A DNA stretch of 64,000 bases from Alphaproteobacteria bacterium AO1-B (GCA_001890945.1 MLAX01000002.1:434001-498000); one strand, 5' to 3'; counted from the stretch's first letter, positions 19,128-27,850 are shown. Numbers and translations are program-made. The notes: generated by a model not told the origin, from the letters alone.

Positions 19128-19550
19128 ATGCTTCGGATCCGGAAACCTTTGGGCGCTCGCAAAAGGCTCTCTCTAACGCCGTTGATCGACGTAATCTTCA
19201 TCCTGGTGATGTTTTTTCTTTTGTCGTCAACCTTTGGAGTATGGCGCCCAATTGATGTCCTGTTGGGAAGGATCGCCGGCGCAGAAGCACCAACAACCCC
19301 ACAAAGTAACAATACGCCTTCTGTGTTAATGACTGTAAGAGGTGGAGAGTTGCAAGGTTTGGACATCGCCATCAATGGTGTCCGAGTGCAGTTGGAAGGG
19401 GTCGTCCCCGAACTGAACCGCCTGTCGGAATTGGGCGCGACCAGTGTTTTGTTGATACCCGACAGGACGCTTGATTTTCAGGATATGGTCGATGTCCTCG
19501 ACCTTGCGCGCACGTCACGCATGGGAAGCATAAACCTGCATCTTGACTAG
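19128..19550 (+). CDS. Second ExbD/TolR-family protein
   Basis: This 140-residue protein begins LRIRKPLGARKR and has the canonical membrane motif SLTPLIDVIFILVMFFLL with the aspartate that the first ExbD-like protein lacks. A periplasmic domain follows, ending in MGSINLHLD. I prefer ATG 19128 because it leaves the usual short basic tail; an upstream GTG at 19068 would add 20 residues. It is probably the proton-translocating partner of the ExbB homologue encoded nearby on the other strand. A terminator follows 31 bases after its stop. Confidence 0.87.
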   Translation: MLRIRKPLGARKRLSLTPLIDVIFILVMFFLLSSTFGVWRPIDVLLGRIAGAEAPTTPQSNNTPSVLMTVRGGELQGLDIAINGVRVQLEGVVPELNRLSELGATSVLLIPDRTLDFQDMVDVLDLARTSRMGSINLHLD

Positions 19551-19581
19551 ACTTCGGGATCGTCTGGTGGGATATTTCACA

Positions 19582-19609
19582 AAAAAGGCCGGTCTGGGAC
19601 CGGCCTTTT
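19582..19609. terminator. Bidirectional rho-independent terminator
   Basis: A perfect stem (AAGGCCGGTC / GACCGGCCTT, three-base loop) is flanked by A and T runs, so it can act in both directions. It separates the convergent exbD-like and caspase-like genes and marks the right end of the core T6SS arm. Confidence 0.88.
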
Positions 19610-19629
19610 GCTGATTGTGGTGACCGCGG

Positions 19630-21198
19630 CTAGTATCGGCTGCCGATGGCTCCACCAATAATGCCACCAACGACGCCACCCATGAACGCTGCGCCTGCAG
19701 TGTTGCCACCGTTATTGTTGTTCTGTTGGCGCTGCCGTGTGTTCTGATGATTGTGAGTGGTCGCCGTGTTGGTCCGGGTTGTGCTGCTGCGTGTCTTCTT
19801 GGCTGCTGCAGCTGCTGCCCGTTTGCGGTTCACTTCTGCAACATAGGCCGCGTACTGGGTCTCGGTCTGAGATGTCAGCAGCACGTATTGCGCAGCTGTG
19901 AAATAGCCACTTGGTACCAAGCCGTTCTGGGTCTGCCAGGCAGTGATGCCAGCGCGGGTTTTCGGGCCAAACGCACCATCTGGACGCCCGACATTGTTGC
20001 CGGAGAGGTTCAGCCGTGTCTGGACTTCACGGCGTGCCGTGCGGTTCCAGCCGATTGATGCTTCTGTTTCAGCTGTTCCAGGGACTGCCTTTTGCGGGTC
20101 AGGGAGTGCTGTTGCCGAACTCGCTACGCCGGCGGTTGTTGTCGCATCGTTGGCTGAGGAGTTTCGCGCCGCAACTTGTGTGCCGTCTTGCAAGCGCTTG
20201 ATGGCGTTGCGTGCGAAGTTTTTGAAGGTGCCTTCCGGATAAGCAGAAAGATAAGCTTCATAATCTGCGATTGTGTCGCTTTCCTTCACGGTGTTCCAAA
20301 CCAGTTTTTCCCGTTCCCACGCGATGGTGGATTGGGTTGCTGCGGACGAAGCAGCCGGTTGAACAGCCTGCGGCGCTGTTTTGGCGGTGTCTCCAAGGCT
20401 CGCAACTTGTTGAGATCCGGCATCACTTTGTTTGTTCAAGAAAACCTCACCGATCAGGGAGGCGTTCACCCACGGGCGCTGACGCTTTTCGGTTGCATCA
20501 TAAACATCGCCAGTGACCCGTGTCATGACAGTTTGAATGGATGCGTTCGGGGTGTCGATGTGGCGGATCAAAGCAGATGTAAACGGCGAGTTGCTGCCTT
20601 CGCCATCGAGGGCAACATCGCCCGGGCTGGTTGAAAACGCAATCACAGAGCCTTCACCGCCGGTTTCCTGGACCTTGATCTCCGCGAGGCCTGTCCCAAC
20701 GGCGCCGGAGCGACTCGGCCCCATACGGCGGGCCAAGGTGCGGGCCAGTGGGTTGTCACGGCACGCGTCAAGAAAGACCATCTGCACTTTCACGTCCTTC
20801 GACATTTGGCGCATGATGAAGTCGACTGAGATTGTCTCAAAATCAATCGAGGTTTCGTCTTCAATTTTCGCGTCAACCGGGATCAAAAGGTTTTGGCCAG
20901 CGATCTGCATGCCGTGGCCTGCATAGAAGAGAAGCGCAATGTCGGCCCCATAGGCCTTTTTTGCGAATTCCATCACCGTCCGGCGCATGTCCGTGTAGGA
21001 TTGATCCATACCGGACACAACGTCGAAACCTAGCCCGCGCAACTTACCAGCCATGACTTCAGCGTCGTTGGCCGGGTTTGGCAGTGCGATTGTGTGTTCA
21101 TAAGCGCCGTTGCCGATAACCAGAGCAACGCGTTTTGCAAGTGCAGGTGCGGTGCCAGCGAGTACAATTGCAAGCACGGCGATCAAGTGTTTGAACAT
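19630..21198 (-). CDS. Exported caspase-like (C14) protein with peptidoglycan-binding domain
   Basis: A signal peptide (AVLAIVLAGTAPALA) is followed by a caspase-fold domain with the full His/Cys dyad: H95 in YAGHG and C146 in DACRDNP. A linker then leads to a peptidoglycan-binding-like domain (about 385-440; GRPDGAFGPKTRAGI). A coiled, Ala/Lys/Asn-rich stretch follows, and the protein ends in a glycine-zipper-like C-terminus (GGVVGGIIGGAIG). I favour the second ATG (21198), which sits 8 bases after AGAGG; the ATG at 21204 is too close to it. It is a predicted periplasmic protease of unknown target, and its link to the T6SS is by proximity only. Confidence 0.9.
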   Translation of the reverse strand: MFKHLIAVLAIVLAGTAPALAKRVALVIGNGAYEHTIALPNPANDAEVMAGKLRGLGFDVVSGMDQSYTDMRRTVMEFAKKAYGADIALLFYAGHGMQIAGQNLLIPVDAKIEDETSIDFETISVDFIMRQMSKDVKVQMVFLDACRDNPLARTLARRMGPSRSGAVGTGLAEIKVQETGGEGSVIAFSTSPGDVALDGEGSNSPFTSALIRHIDTPNASIQTVMTRVTGDVYDATEKRQRPWVNASLIGEVFLNKQSDAGSQQVASLGDTAKTAPQAVQPAASSAATQSTIAWEREKLVWNTVKESDTIADYEAYLSAYPEGTFKNFARNAIKRLQDGTQVAARNSSANDATTTAGVASSATALPDPQKAVPGTAETEASIGWNRTARREVQTRLNLSGNNVGRPDGAFGPKTRAGITAWQTQNGLVPSGYFTAAQYVLLTSQTETQYAAYVAEVNRKRAAAAAAKKTRSSTTRTNTATTHNHQNTRQRQQNNNNGGNTAGAAFMGGVVGGIIGGAIGSRY

Positions 21199-21483
21199 CT
21201 CCATGTCCTCTCATCGATTTGGTGTCGCCGGTCGGTTGATCCGATCTTGTTCAGATATTCGTTCAAGTGAGAACATGTATACCTGCCAAGGCGTTGTCAG
21301 ACTGTAATGTGTGTCACAAGAGGCCGGAAATGACAGAGTTACGGTTAAAAACGCAAAAAACTCAGTATCACTGCCGATTTCGCCTGCCTCAGTTCGGTCA
21401 AACAATAGCCGAATTCTCGCAGAAAAGCCACGCTTTCCTTAGCGTAACAAGGCAGGATGTTGAGATTTGCAAGAATAAGAAAA

Positions 21484-21559
21484 TGGCACGCCCAACGGGA
21501 CTCGAACCCGTGTTTCCGCCGTGAAAGGGCGGCGTCCTAGACCGCTAGACGATGGGCGC
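21484..21559 (-). tRNA. tRNA-Glu (TTC)
   Basis: This is a 76-base cloverleaf including encoded CCA. The acceptor stem GCGCCCA pairs with TGGGCGT, the anticodon loop is CTTTCAC with anticodon TTC, and the T-loop is TTCGAGT. All stems pair normally. Confidence 0.96.
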
Positions 21560-21638
21560 GCGGTCGACGCGGTTGCGTCGTGGGGAGGCTTATAGGCGGG
21601 AAATGATTGGCCCGCAAGTGCCTTTTGGAGAAAATTTC

Positions 21639-21662
21639 ACAGGCCCGGAAACTCGGGCCTGT
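21639..21662 (-). terminator. Terminator downstream of gloA
   Basis: A nine-base perfect stem (ACAGGCCCG / CGGGCCTGT) with a six-base loop is followed, on the minus strand, by GAAATTTT. It lies about 70 bases after the glyoxalase stop and before tRNA-Glu. Confidence 0.7.
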
Positions 21663-21730
21663 GCTTGTTGAAAACCGGCGATCAGCCGGAAATCATTTGT
21701 CTGAGCTCGGCGGGGATACCCTTTGCCGGA

Positions 21731-22171
21731 TCACCACTCGCCGGTGTTGCCCATAGACGCCCAGGGTTCCTTGATTTCAAGGGCCTGACCTTTTTGCAGA
21801 AGCTCGAAAGAGATGTTGTCCGGGGAGCGAACAAAAGCCATGCGGCCGTCGCGCGGCGGGCGATTGATGGTCACACCTTTGCTCTGCAAGGCTTCACAGA
21901 ACTCATAGATGTTGTCGACTTCATACGCGAGGTGACCGAAGTTGCGGCCGCCGGTGTATTCTTCCGGGTCCCAGTTATAGGTGAGTTCCAGAACCGGACG
22001 GGCGTTTTCCTTCGCGCTGTCAACGTCATCAGAGCTTGCCAAGAACACAAGAGTGAACCGGCCCTGTTCGCTTTCATAGCGGCGGGTTTCGGTCATGCCC
22101 ATTTTGTTGCAGTAAAAGTCGAGCGATTCTTCCAAATTGGAAACACGAACCATGGTGTGCAAATAACGCAT
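21731..22171 (-). CDS. gloA: Lactoylglutathione lyase (glyoxalase I)
   Basis: This enzyme converts the methylglyoxal-glutathione hemithioacetal to S-lactoylglutathione in the cytoplasm. The 146-residue length is normal. The start [10 protein letters not shown] carries the first metal ligand (His5). Other family features are [22 protein letters not shown] (metal Glu), FGHLAYEV (second His) and the C-terminal FELLQ (second Glu). It is a single-gene unit with its own terminator and is divergent from the sirtuin gene. Confidence 0.95.
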   Translation of the reverse strand: MRYLHTMVRVSNLEESLDFYCNKMGMTETRRYESEQGRFTLVFLASSDDVDSAKENARPVLELTYNWDPEEYTGGRNFGHLAYEVDNIYEFCEALQSKGVTINRPPRDGRMAFVRSPDNISFELLQKGQALEIKEPWASMGNTGEW

Positions 22172-22223
22172 GTCTTACCCTCTTTAGTAGCGTTTTAAAT
22201 TTGATGGAGCAACGGACCGGCTC

Positions 22224-22994
22224 ATGAAGATCATCACCGAACTGGCCGAAGCGCAGGAATTTGTGTCGTCTTTCGCCGAAATGCCCACGGGATCGATCGT
22301 GGCGTTGACGGGCGCGGGTATCTCAACTGATTCCGGCATCCCGGATTTCCGGTCACCCGGTGGTATTTGGTCTCAACGTGCTCCTGTTCAATATCAGGAT
22401 TTTCTGGCTTTTGAAGAGAGCCGTCTTGAAGACTGGGACCGACGGTTCGAAATGCAGTCGTTTTTCTCGGACGCAGAACCGAATGCAGCGCATCTTGCAC
22501 TGAGCAGTCTTGATGCAAGTGGACAATTGTCCACCTTGATCACGCAGAATGTCGACGGATTGCATCAGCGATCGGGCGTTTCAGCAGGCAAACTGATAGA
22601 GATGCACGGCAACTCTACCTTTGCCACTTGTCTGGAATGTGGCCGTGAGGCCGCCCTGGAGGATCAAAAAACCGCAGTCGAGGCTGGGACCAGTCCGCGC
22701 TGCACGGCGTGTGGTGGGCTTTTGAAAGCAGCGGTGATCAGTTTCGGTCAGGCCATGCCGGAAAAGGAAATGGATAGGGCGGTGGACGCATGCCAGTCCT
22801 GTGATGTGTTTCTCGTGCTCGGGTCTTCCCTGGTGGTACACCCGGCTGCGCAATTGCCCGTTATCGCAGCCCGCAGCGGTGCAGATCTTGTGATTCTCAA
22901 CCGGGAAGAAACGCCGATCGATTCGATCGCGAAAGCTATCTTGCGAACTCCACTCGCGGCGACTTTCGCAAATTTTCCTATGAAATCGGCGTAA
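22224..22994 (+). CDS. NAD-dependent protein deacylase (sirtuin, CobB-like)
   Basis: Sir2-family enzymes remove acyl groups from lysines using NAD. The 256-residue protein has all core motifs: GAGISTDSGIPDFR (NAD site), TQNVDGLHQRSG, the catalytic His in EMHGN, a zinc module (CLECG and CTACGG) and VLGSSLVVHPA. It is divergent from gloA by about 50 bases. Subclass and substrate (acetyl versus succinyl) were not resolved. Confidence 0.94.
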   Translation: MKIITELAEAQEFVSSFAEMPTGSIVALTGAGISTDSGIPDFRSPGGIWSQRAPVQYQDFLAFEESRLEDWDRRFEMQSFFSDAEPNAAHLALSSLDASGQLSTLITQNVDGLHQRSGVSAGKLIEMHGNSTFATCLECGREAALEDQKTAVEAGTSPRCTACGGLLKAAVISFGQAMPEKEMDRAVDACQSCDVFLVLGSSLVVHPAAQLPVIAARSGADLVILNREETPIDSIAKAILRTPLAATFANFPMKSA

Positions 22995-23140
22995 ATCGCT
23001 GAAATCGTCTGTGGTTAGTCTGTTAATTTTTCTTTCCGGCGAAATGTGCGGTGTTATCCTTTTGTTAGGAATCAGCTGTCGGGTGCGTGGTTATCGGGCC
23101 CATAGCTGGTAGATGTGCACCAGAGACGGGACATTTGATT

Positions 23141-23722
23141 ATGGGGGTTAAAGCCGCACGGGATCCCCGCGCACTCGAAGACCTGACGGAAGATGTTGCC
23201 GTTGATGTATTCGAGGTTGCCGGAACGATTAAATGGTTCGACGTCGGTAAGGGCTACGGCTTTATCGTGCCGGACAGTGGCGAGACAGATATTCTGCTTC
23301 ACGTGACCTGCCTCAGGCGGGACGGCTTCCAGACCGCTTACGAAGGTGCACGTGTCGTGTGCGAGGTTTTGGACCGGCCGCGCGGGCTTCAGGCGTTTCG
23401 TATTCTTTCCATGGATGAGAGTACGGCCGTTCACCCGTCTCAATTGCCGCCTTCGCGGACCCACGTTCAGGTGGTCCCGGAGACCGGCTTCGAGACCGCG
23501 ACCGTCAAGTGGTTCAATCGTGTGAAGGGCTTCGGCTTCCTGACACAAGGTGAGGGTACCGAAGACATCTTCATCCATATGGAGACGCTTCGCCGGTATG
23601 GCATTACCGAACTTCGGCCAGGCCAAGAGGTGCTTGTGCGCTTCGGGACCGGTCCGAAGGGACGTATGGCTGCCGAGATTCGACCGGTTGGAAGTGGAAC
23701 CCACATTCCAGCGTCTCATTGA
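23141..23722 (+). CDS. Double cold-shock-domain protein
   Basis: The protein has two tandem cold-shock domains joined by a charged linker. The first (about 30-95) carries GTIKWFDVGKGYGFI and ILLHVT. The second (about 125-190) carries ATVKWFNRVKGFGFL and IFIHME. Both keep the aromatic RNP1 core; the second is closer to classical CspA. Such two-domain proteins are common in alphaproteobacteria and bind single-stranded nucleic acid. I use ATG 23141; a GTG 54 bases upstream is possible. A strong terminator follows directly. Confidence 0.92.
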   Translation: MGVKAARDPRALEDLTEDVAVDVFEVAGTIKWFDVGKGYGFIVPDSGETDILLHVTCLRRDGFQTAYEGARVVCEVLDRPRGLQAFRILSMDESTAVHPSQLPPSRTHVQVVPETGFETATVKWFNRVKGFGFLTQGEGTEDIFIHMETLRRYGITELRPGQEVLVRFGTGPKGRMAAEIRPVGSGTHIPASH

Positions 23723-23744
23723 ACCGGGATACATCACAGTTTAC

Positions 23745-23769
23745 GGCCGGACATGCTCCGGCCTTTTTT
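23745..23769 (+). terminator. Rho-independent terminator after the cold-shock gene
   Basis: A perfect seven-base stem (GGCCGGA / TCCGGCC) with a five-base loop is followed by six T residues. It ends 47 bases after the cold-shock stop and before the DUF192 gene. Confidence 0.92.
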
Positions 23770-23810
23770 AATGGTGTATCTGGGTAGGACCTGTCGCAAC
23801 CGGAGTTCTC

Positions 23811-24308
23811 ATGAACGCGTACCTATTGCCCCGATCCTTTGCCCTGGCATTGTGTGTAGGCTTTGCCATCCTTTTGAGCGCCGTCAGCAACGGGTCGTTT
23901 GCCGGGAACAGTCAAACACTTCCAACCGAGCCGCTGACCGTCATTTCCGGCGCGAACGAACATCGGTTCACGGTGGAAGTGGCTTCAACGGATACGCAAC
24001 GGGCGAAGGGGCTGATGTTCCGCGAAGAAATGGCAGCCGAACATGGCATGCTGTTCATATTCGACGGCGAATTCGAGCGCCATTTCTGGATGAAAAACAC
24101 ACCACTGCCGCTCGATATTATTTTCATTTCCTCTCAAGGGGAGATCGTCAGCATTGCAGCGGACACCACGCCGTATTCGGAAAAAGTCATCCCGTCCGGC
24201 GCGCCGGCAAAATTCGTTCTTGAGCTTAATGCGGGAACTGCGGCCAAGCTTGGCATCAAACCGGGAGACGAAGTTGTTGCCGGCTCGATGGGGCTGAACG
24301 ACACCTGA
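23811..24308 (+). CDS. Exported DUF192-family protein
   Basis: This 165-residue protein has a signal peptide (ALALCVGFAILLSAVSNGSFA). A DUF192 domain follows with the typical QRAKGLMFRE, GMLFIFD, FWMKNTPLPLDIIF and GDEV stretches. The family folds as a small periplasmic or lipoprotein beta-domain of unknown activity, widespread in proteobacteria. It stands alone between a terminator and tRNA-Pro. Confidence 0.9.
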   Translation: MNAYLLPRSFALALCVGFAILLSAVSNGSFAGNSQTLPTEPLTVISGANEHRFTVEVASTDTQRAKGLMFREEMAAEHGMLFIFDGEFERHFWMKNTPLPLDIIFISSQGEIVSIAADTTPYSEKVIPSGAPAKFVLELNAGTAAKLGIKPGDEVVAGSMGLNDT

Positions 24309-24434
24309 TGAAGCCTGTGTCTTTGGAAGTGCATCACAGCTCTGAAATTGACTGTCCACAAGCATGAGCTCAGGGCGTGACTTTCGCTACTTGACGAACG
24401 AAGCAAACGCGGATACACCGCCCGAACCAGCCGT

Positions 24435-24511
<77 letters not shown>

Positions 24512-24714
24512 CTTTCTCTCTCCATAAAACTACTCTGCCGGCTAACCAGCAAACGCTTTGTTTGTCTGGAATTTGGTTTGATCAAAGCTGCGTTTTTGAG
24601 GAAATCGGGGAAGTTGTGTTCTTTTCCTTGTGCATCCCTCAGAGGTGCCTCAACTTTGTCTGGGGACCGGGAGAGAAGCGGCGGGACCGCTTTGCCCGAG
24701 GCAGGCAGGGCGAG

Positions 24715-25428
24715 ATGAACAACGATCAAAAACACCAAACGACCTTGGAGGTGGCCGCGGCGATCGCCGTTGTAAAGGCGCTAATTTCAGACGGCGGGTT
24801 GACTGTTAGGGAAAGCAGCGATTTTGGTCTCTTCGAAAAGACCATCCGGAAGACTGAAGACAAGTATCTGATGGAGGACTTTTCGCCCCGGTTTTTCGAT
24901 CTCCACGGTTCAACCGCCTTTTGGATCGGCGCGTATGACAATCGAGGAAATGTCGTTTCCTTTCAGGCCGCGAAGGTTGAGGATCTCCAGGACCGGAGCC
25001 TTGCAGAACACTGGCAGCAACAGCAGCGGCGGATATTTGTCGATCCGAATCCGCAAGCCCGTTTCGGCAACGAACATGCCCACGATGCGTATTTCCTCCG
25101 GGGGAAGATTGTTTATCACGGCAATTTGTGGCTGCGCCGGGATGTCCGCGGCAAAGGGCTTGCTGAGCCCTTGACCCAACTTGGCTTTCTTGTGGCCCTT
25201 TTGAAATGGTCGCCTGACTATCTCTATGGATTGATGGCGGCGACTGCCGCTGAAAAAGGGTTTGGCATCCGGGTCGGGTATCGGCGGTTCGTGCCCCGTG
25301 GCACTCATTGGGAGATGCCGCCCGGCCACATCCGCCCGGATGATTGGCTGGTGTATTCCACCCGCAGCGACCTTATTGGCCTAGCACGGACGATAGCGGC
25401 TACAGGCGGCGCTGCAGATCCTGAATAA
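24715..25428 (+). CDS. Unknown protein with GNAT-like acyltransferase core
   Basis: This 237-residue cytoplasmic protein starts at ATG 24715 (GGGCGAG upstream). The central stretch LWLRRDVRGKGLAEPLTQLG resembles the acetyl-CoA-binding motif A of GNAT acetyltransferases. The surrounding parts (FWIGAYDNRGNVV; YGLMAATAAEKGFG; VGYRRFVPRGTHWE) fit the order of strands in that fold. No specific family or substrate is recognised. Its last 29 bases overlap the end of a gene on the opposite strand, so transcripts of the two are antisense at their ends. Confidence 0.7.
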   Translation: MNNDQKHQTTLEVAAAIAVVKALISDGGLTVRESSDFGLFEKTIRKTEDKYLMEDFSPRFFDLHGSTAFWIGAYDNRGNVVSFQAAKVEDLQDRSLAEHWQQQQRRIFVDPNPQARFGNEHAHDAYFLRGKIVYHGNLWLRRDVRGKGLAEPLTQLGFLVALLKWSPDYLYGLMAATAAEKGFGIRVGYRRFVPRGTHWEMPPGHIRPDDWLVYSTRSDLIGLARTIAATGGAADPE

Positions 25429-25915
25429 CGCCGAAGTAGGCGCAAATCTGATAACTTGCCGTTGGCGCAGGCCTGATCCCGACGATCAGCCGTTCGAACG
25501 CGATTTCGTATGTCTCGCCGTCAAGTGAGATCCGCGTGCGTGCGTAACCGTAATAGGGCTGAAGATTGAGCGCCGCTTTATAGGCGTCAGCTGAAGCTTT
25601 TTCCAATTCCGGATCAGGTGTGCGCAATCCGGTTGCCGGACCGCTCGAGGCTTGCGGGTTTGCCCACTGATCGCCGAACAGCAGCCGTTGACTGGATTCG
25701 CGTCCAACATAGAAAATCGGAGGCGGCTCCATGTCTGACACCTTGTCGGAACACAGGCTCAAATAATTGATGTAAGGTTTGAGAGAGCTGGGTGTGGCCT
25801 GGTGCGACGCGGATAGAATTGATTCATAGAATTCAGACAGTTTTGGGTCTGCAAGGCCTTGTTCTATAACCTTGGTCCCAAGCTCTGTGAATTGAGATGC
25901 CGGACGTGTCAGCAC
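25400..25915 (-). CDS. Unknown 171-residue protein
   Basis: This is a soluble protein with no signal peptide or membrane span. The C-terminal half (YYGYARTRISLDGETYEIAFERLIVGIRP) has the look of a sensory beta-sheet domain, possibly PAS-like, but I cannot assign it. The start is a GTG with only a distant AAGGG, which suggests coupling to the small gene ending 29 bases upstream. Its 3' end overlaps the convergent GNAT-like gene. Confidence 0.6.
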   Translation of the reverse strand: MLTRPASQFTELGTKVIEQGLADPKLSEFYESILSASHQATPSSLKPYINYLSLCSDKVSDMEPPPIFYVGRESSQRLLFGDQWANPQASSGPATGLRTPDPELEKASADAYKAALNLQPYYGYARTRISLDGETYEIAFERLIVGIRPAPTASYQICAYFGVIQDLQRRL

Positions 25916-25943
25916 AGTATTACGGTACCCTTTTCGTTTCGCC

Positions 25944-26192
25944 TTACCGATTGAACGCTGTGAGCAACAAGGACATGACGTTCAAGAATTCTTCCTGTTT
26001 CTCAGGCGGGAGGTCGGCAACGTCTTCAACGGCGTAGTCGAGTGTTAAAATCATGGTCCACATCTCGCTGAGGTTTGCAGCGTCAATATCAGCGCGCAAT
26101 CCAACTGGGTCCAGGCGAGTTGTTTCAGGCAGCTCAAAAGAAATCTGATCATCGCTCTTAAAACCAAAAAGGTTCTGAAAGTGATGTTGCAT
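25944..26192 (-). CDS. Small unknown acidic protein (82 aa)
   Basis: This 82-residue, acidic, helix-rich protein has a strong ribosome site (AGGAAGG, 7 bases before ATG). There are no membrane or signal segments. The region from MWTMILTLDYAVEDV to EFLNVMSLLLTAF is amphipathic and may mediate protein contacts. It is the first gene of a two-gene leftward unit with the unknown 171-residue protein. No family is recognised. Confidence 0.65.
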   Translation of the reverse strand: MQHHFQNLFGFKSDDQISFELPETTRLDPVGLRADIDAANLSEMWTMILTLDYAVEDVADLPPEKQEEFLNVMSLLLTAFNR

Positions 26193-26618
26193 GACTGGCC
26201 TTCCTGTTATTGGGTGAGCGGATCAGCCTTTCGGATCCCGGACACCATTTTTTGCCGGTGTTCTTATTTGCCAAACAATTCGGGTGGCAGAACTTAACGG
26301 CAGAATGCACTCGTAACTTTCTCATTCCAGGCAGGGAGATAGCATAGGTTGTGTTTTTGCGCCATAATGCAACGCAACTGGTTCTCCAATTTCTTTCACA
26401 TCGTTAACTCAGCATTGCATGCGAAGCGTCGTTTCTGTTTGGGTTCTTTTTTTCCCGGCAATCCGGTCATGGCCGTAACATGAGTTCGCCACAGGTGCGC
26501 TGTAAATTAGCGCGCGAACTCAGCGCAGTTAGACGGCAGATATTGACTTCCGGACCAAAGGAGGGAACAAGCTCATTAAAGATCTGCCACACGTCAAACT
26601 GAGCACAGGATAAGACCT
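26193..26618. promoter_or_regulatory. 426-base divergent intergenic region
   Basis: This is the non-coding stretch between the small leftward gene and the rightward complex I accessory gene. It should hold both promoters. I see no strong hairpin, tRNA or repeat, and no ORF with a ribosome site. Confidence 0.35.
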
Positions 26619-26924
26619 ATGGTCGCGCGCATTTACCAGCCGGCAAAAACGGCGACGCAGTCCGGCAAGGCCAAAACGCAAAAATGGGTTCTGGATTTTG
26701 AACCGGAGGTGGCCAAGTCCGTCGAACCTTTGATGGGTTACACGTCGTCTTCGGATATGAAGCAGCAAGTGCGCATGGTGTTCGAAAGCCAGGAAGACGC
26801 CGTCGCTTATGCAAAGCGCCAGGGCATCCCATATCGTGTAGAGAAATCGCAGGCACGTGTGGTACGAGGTGCTGCCTACGCTGATAATTTCAAATTCGAC
26901 CGCGTCACACCCTGGACGCACTAA
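26619..26924 (+). CDS. Complex I accessory subunit, NDUFS4-like (ETC complex I subunit)
   Basis: This 101-residue protein matches the ETC complex I family, homologous to mitochondrial NDUFS4. It has MVARIYQPAKTATQSGKAKT at the start, W-V-L-D-F-E, and the stretch MVFESQEDAVAYAKRQGI. The family gives alphaproteobacterial NADH:ubiquinone oxidoreductase its supernumerary subunit at the peripheral arm. AGGA lies 8 bases before the ATG. It is not near the nuo operon, as is usual for this gene. Confidence 0.92.
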   Translation: MVARIYQPAKTATQSGKAKTQKWVLDFEPEVAKSVEPLMGYTSSSDMKQQVRMVFESQEDAVAYAKRQGIPYRVEKSQARVVRGAAYADNFKFDRVTPWTH

Positions 26925-27036
26925 GCCGGTAGTGATGTCCTTGTCGTCAAACAAAAATGATTGTTGAAATGATTGTTTTGATGTCGACAGGATTGGCGGC
27001 TTTGCCGCACAAAGGGCTCAGCAATCTCGAGCTCAC

Positions 27037-27113
27037 GGCCCCGTAGCTCAGCTGGATAGAGCACTCGCCTTCTAAGCGAATGGTCGCAGGTTCGAATCCT
27101 GCCGGGGTCGCCA
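27037..27113 (+). tRNA. tRNA-Arg (TCT)
   Basis: This is a 77-base cloverleaf with encoded CCA. The acceptor GGCCCCG pairs with CGGGGTC (one G-U), and the anticodon loop CTTCTAA gives TCT. The outermost anticodon-stem pair appears as a C-A mismatch. It flanks the BTAD/YcaO accessory locus. Confidence 0.94.
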
Positions 27114-27309
27114 CTGTTTTTGCTAGTGTATTTTTTCAAAGATATGAAGCTGTTGGACCGGCTCTCACGGTTTCCAATTTCAGTTTCTGTAGTGCCAGGA
27201 AGCGGTCGTCTTCAGTGGCGAAAAATCGCACACTTATGATCTTCGAACGCAGATCGAACCAGTCTTCAACCGTACTGAGCCCCTTTTGACCGCATTTAGC
27301 TTTTAAACG

Positions 27310-27340
27310 AAAAAAAAGACCGGGATCCCGTGTCCCGGTC
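27310..27340 (-). terminator. Strong terminator for the leftward small gene
   Basis: On the minus strand, stem GACCGGGA / TCCCGGTC (seven-base loop) is followed by eight T residues. It lies about 90 bases after the stop of the 78-residue gene. Apart from it, the 317-base gap from tRNA-Arg (27114-27430) shows no convincing gene. Confidence 0.9.
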
Positions 27341-27430
27341 AGTCTTTGGAGCGCTGCGCTGAAGCTGGACAAGCCGCGATCCAGTGAGGACCAGAAGCGC
27401 TGCAGCCAAGATAGCTATGGGGCCAGTGTT

Positions 27431-27667
27431 TCAGGTGCCCGTGCTGGTTTGATTGACCATCAAGGGGGTTACCTTGGACTTCAGAATAGTGTCGAGATCT
27501 TCGCTGCCGTCTTCTAGGGATTGAAGCGCCATATCGAGGAAATATGAGCAAAAGGTCCGACCGTCTTTGTCAGCTTCCTTTTGCGTATAACGGATCATAC
27601 GCTTGATGGCCTCTACGGGAGGTTCCTGATCAAGTTTTGGATCTGTTTTAACGTTGGACTGAGACAT
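27431..27667 (-). CDS. Small unknown protein (78 aa) divergent from the BTAD regulator
   Basis: I start at ATG 27667, which sits after GGTGGGTGG; the much longer reading frame upstream overlaps the regulator. The 78-residue product is charged and soluble, with a helical middle (AIKRMIRYTQKEADKDGRTF) and one cysteine (FCSYFLDMAL). No family is recognised. It has its own strong terminator and shares a 183-base divergent promoter region with the BTAD regulator, so it may belong to the same accessory locus. Confidence 0.65.
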   Translation of the reverse strand: MSQSNVKTDPKLDQEPPVEAIKRMIRYTQKEADKDGRTFCSYFLDMALQSLEDGSEDLDTILKSKVTPLMVNQTSTGT

Positions 27668-27850
27668 AATACCACCCACCAGTGTTGCTGTCTTTTGGAG
27701 GATTCCTGCACTCTGGAAGCCTTTCAAGATCGCCATGTTGTTCTTGAAGCGTGAAACGAGCGTGATAAAGTCTTCGTGTATTTCACGCAGCGTTGCATTC
27801 TGGGTTGTGTGGCCGCTGTCAAAAATGACGTGAGTGAAGGAAGTCTTACG

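Noticed and set aside
27136..27372. Minus-strand 78-residue reading frame between tRNA-Arg and the small gene
   Set aside because: It spans a strong terminator hairpin with its T-run and has no convincing ribosome site, so it is not counted as a gene.
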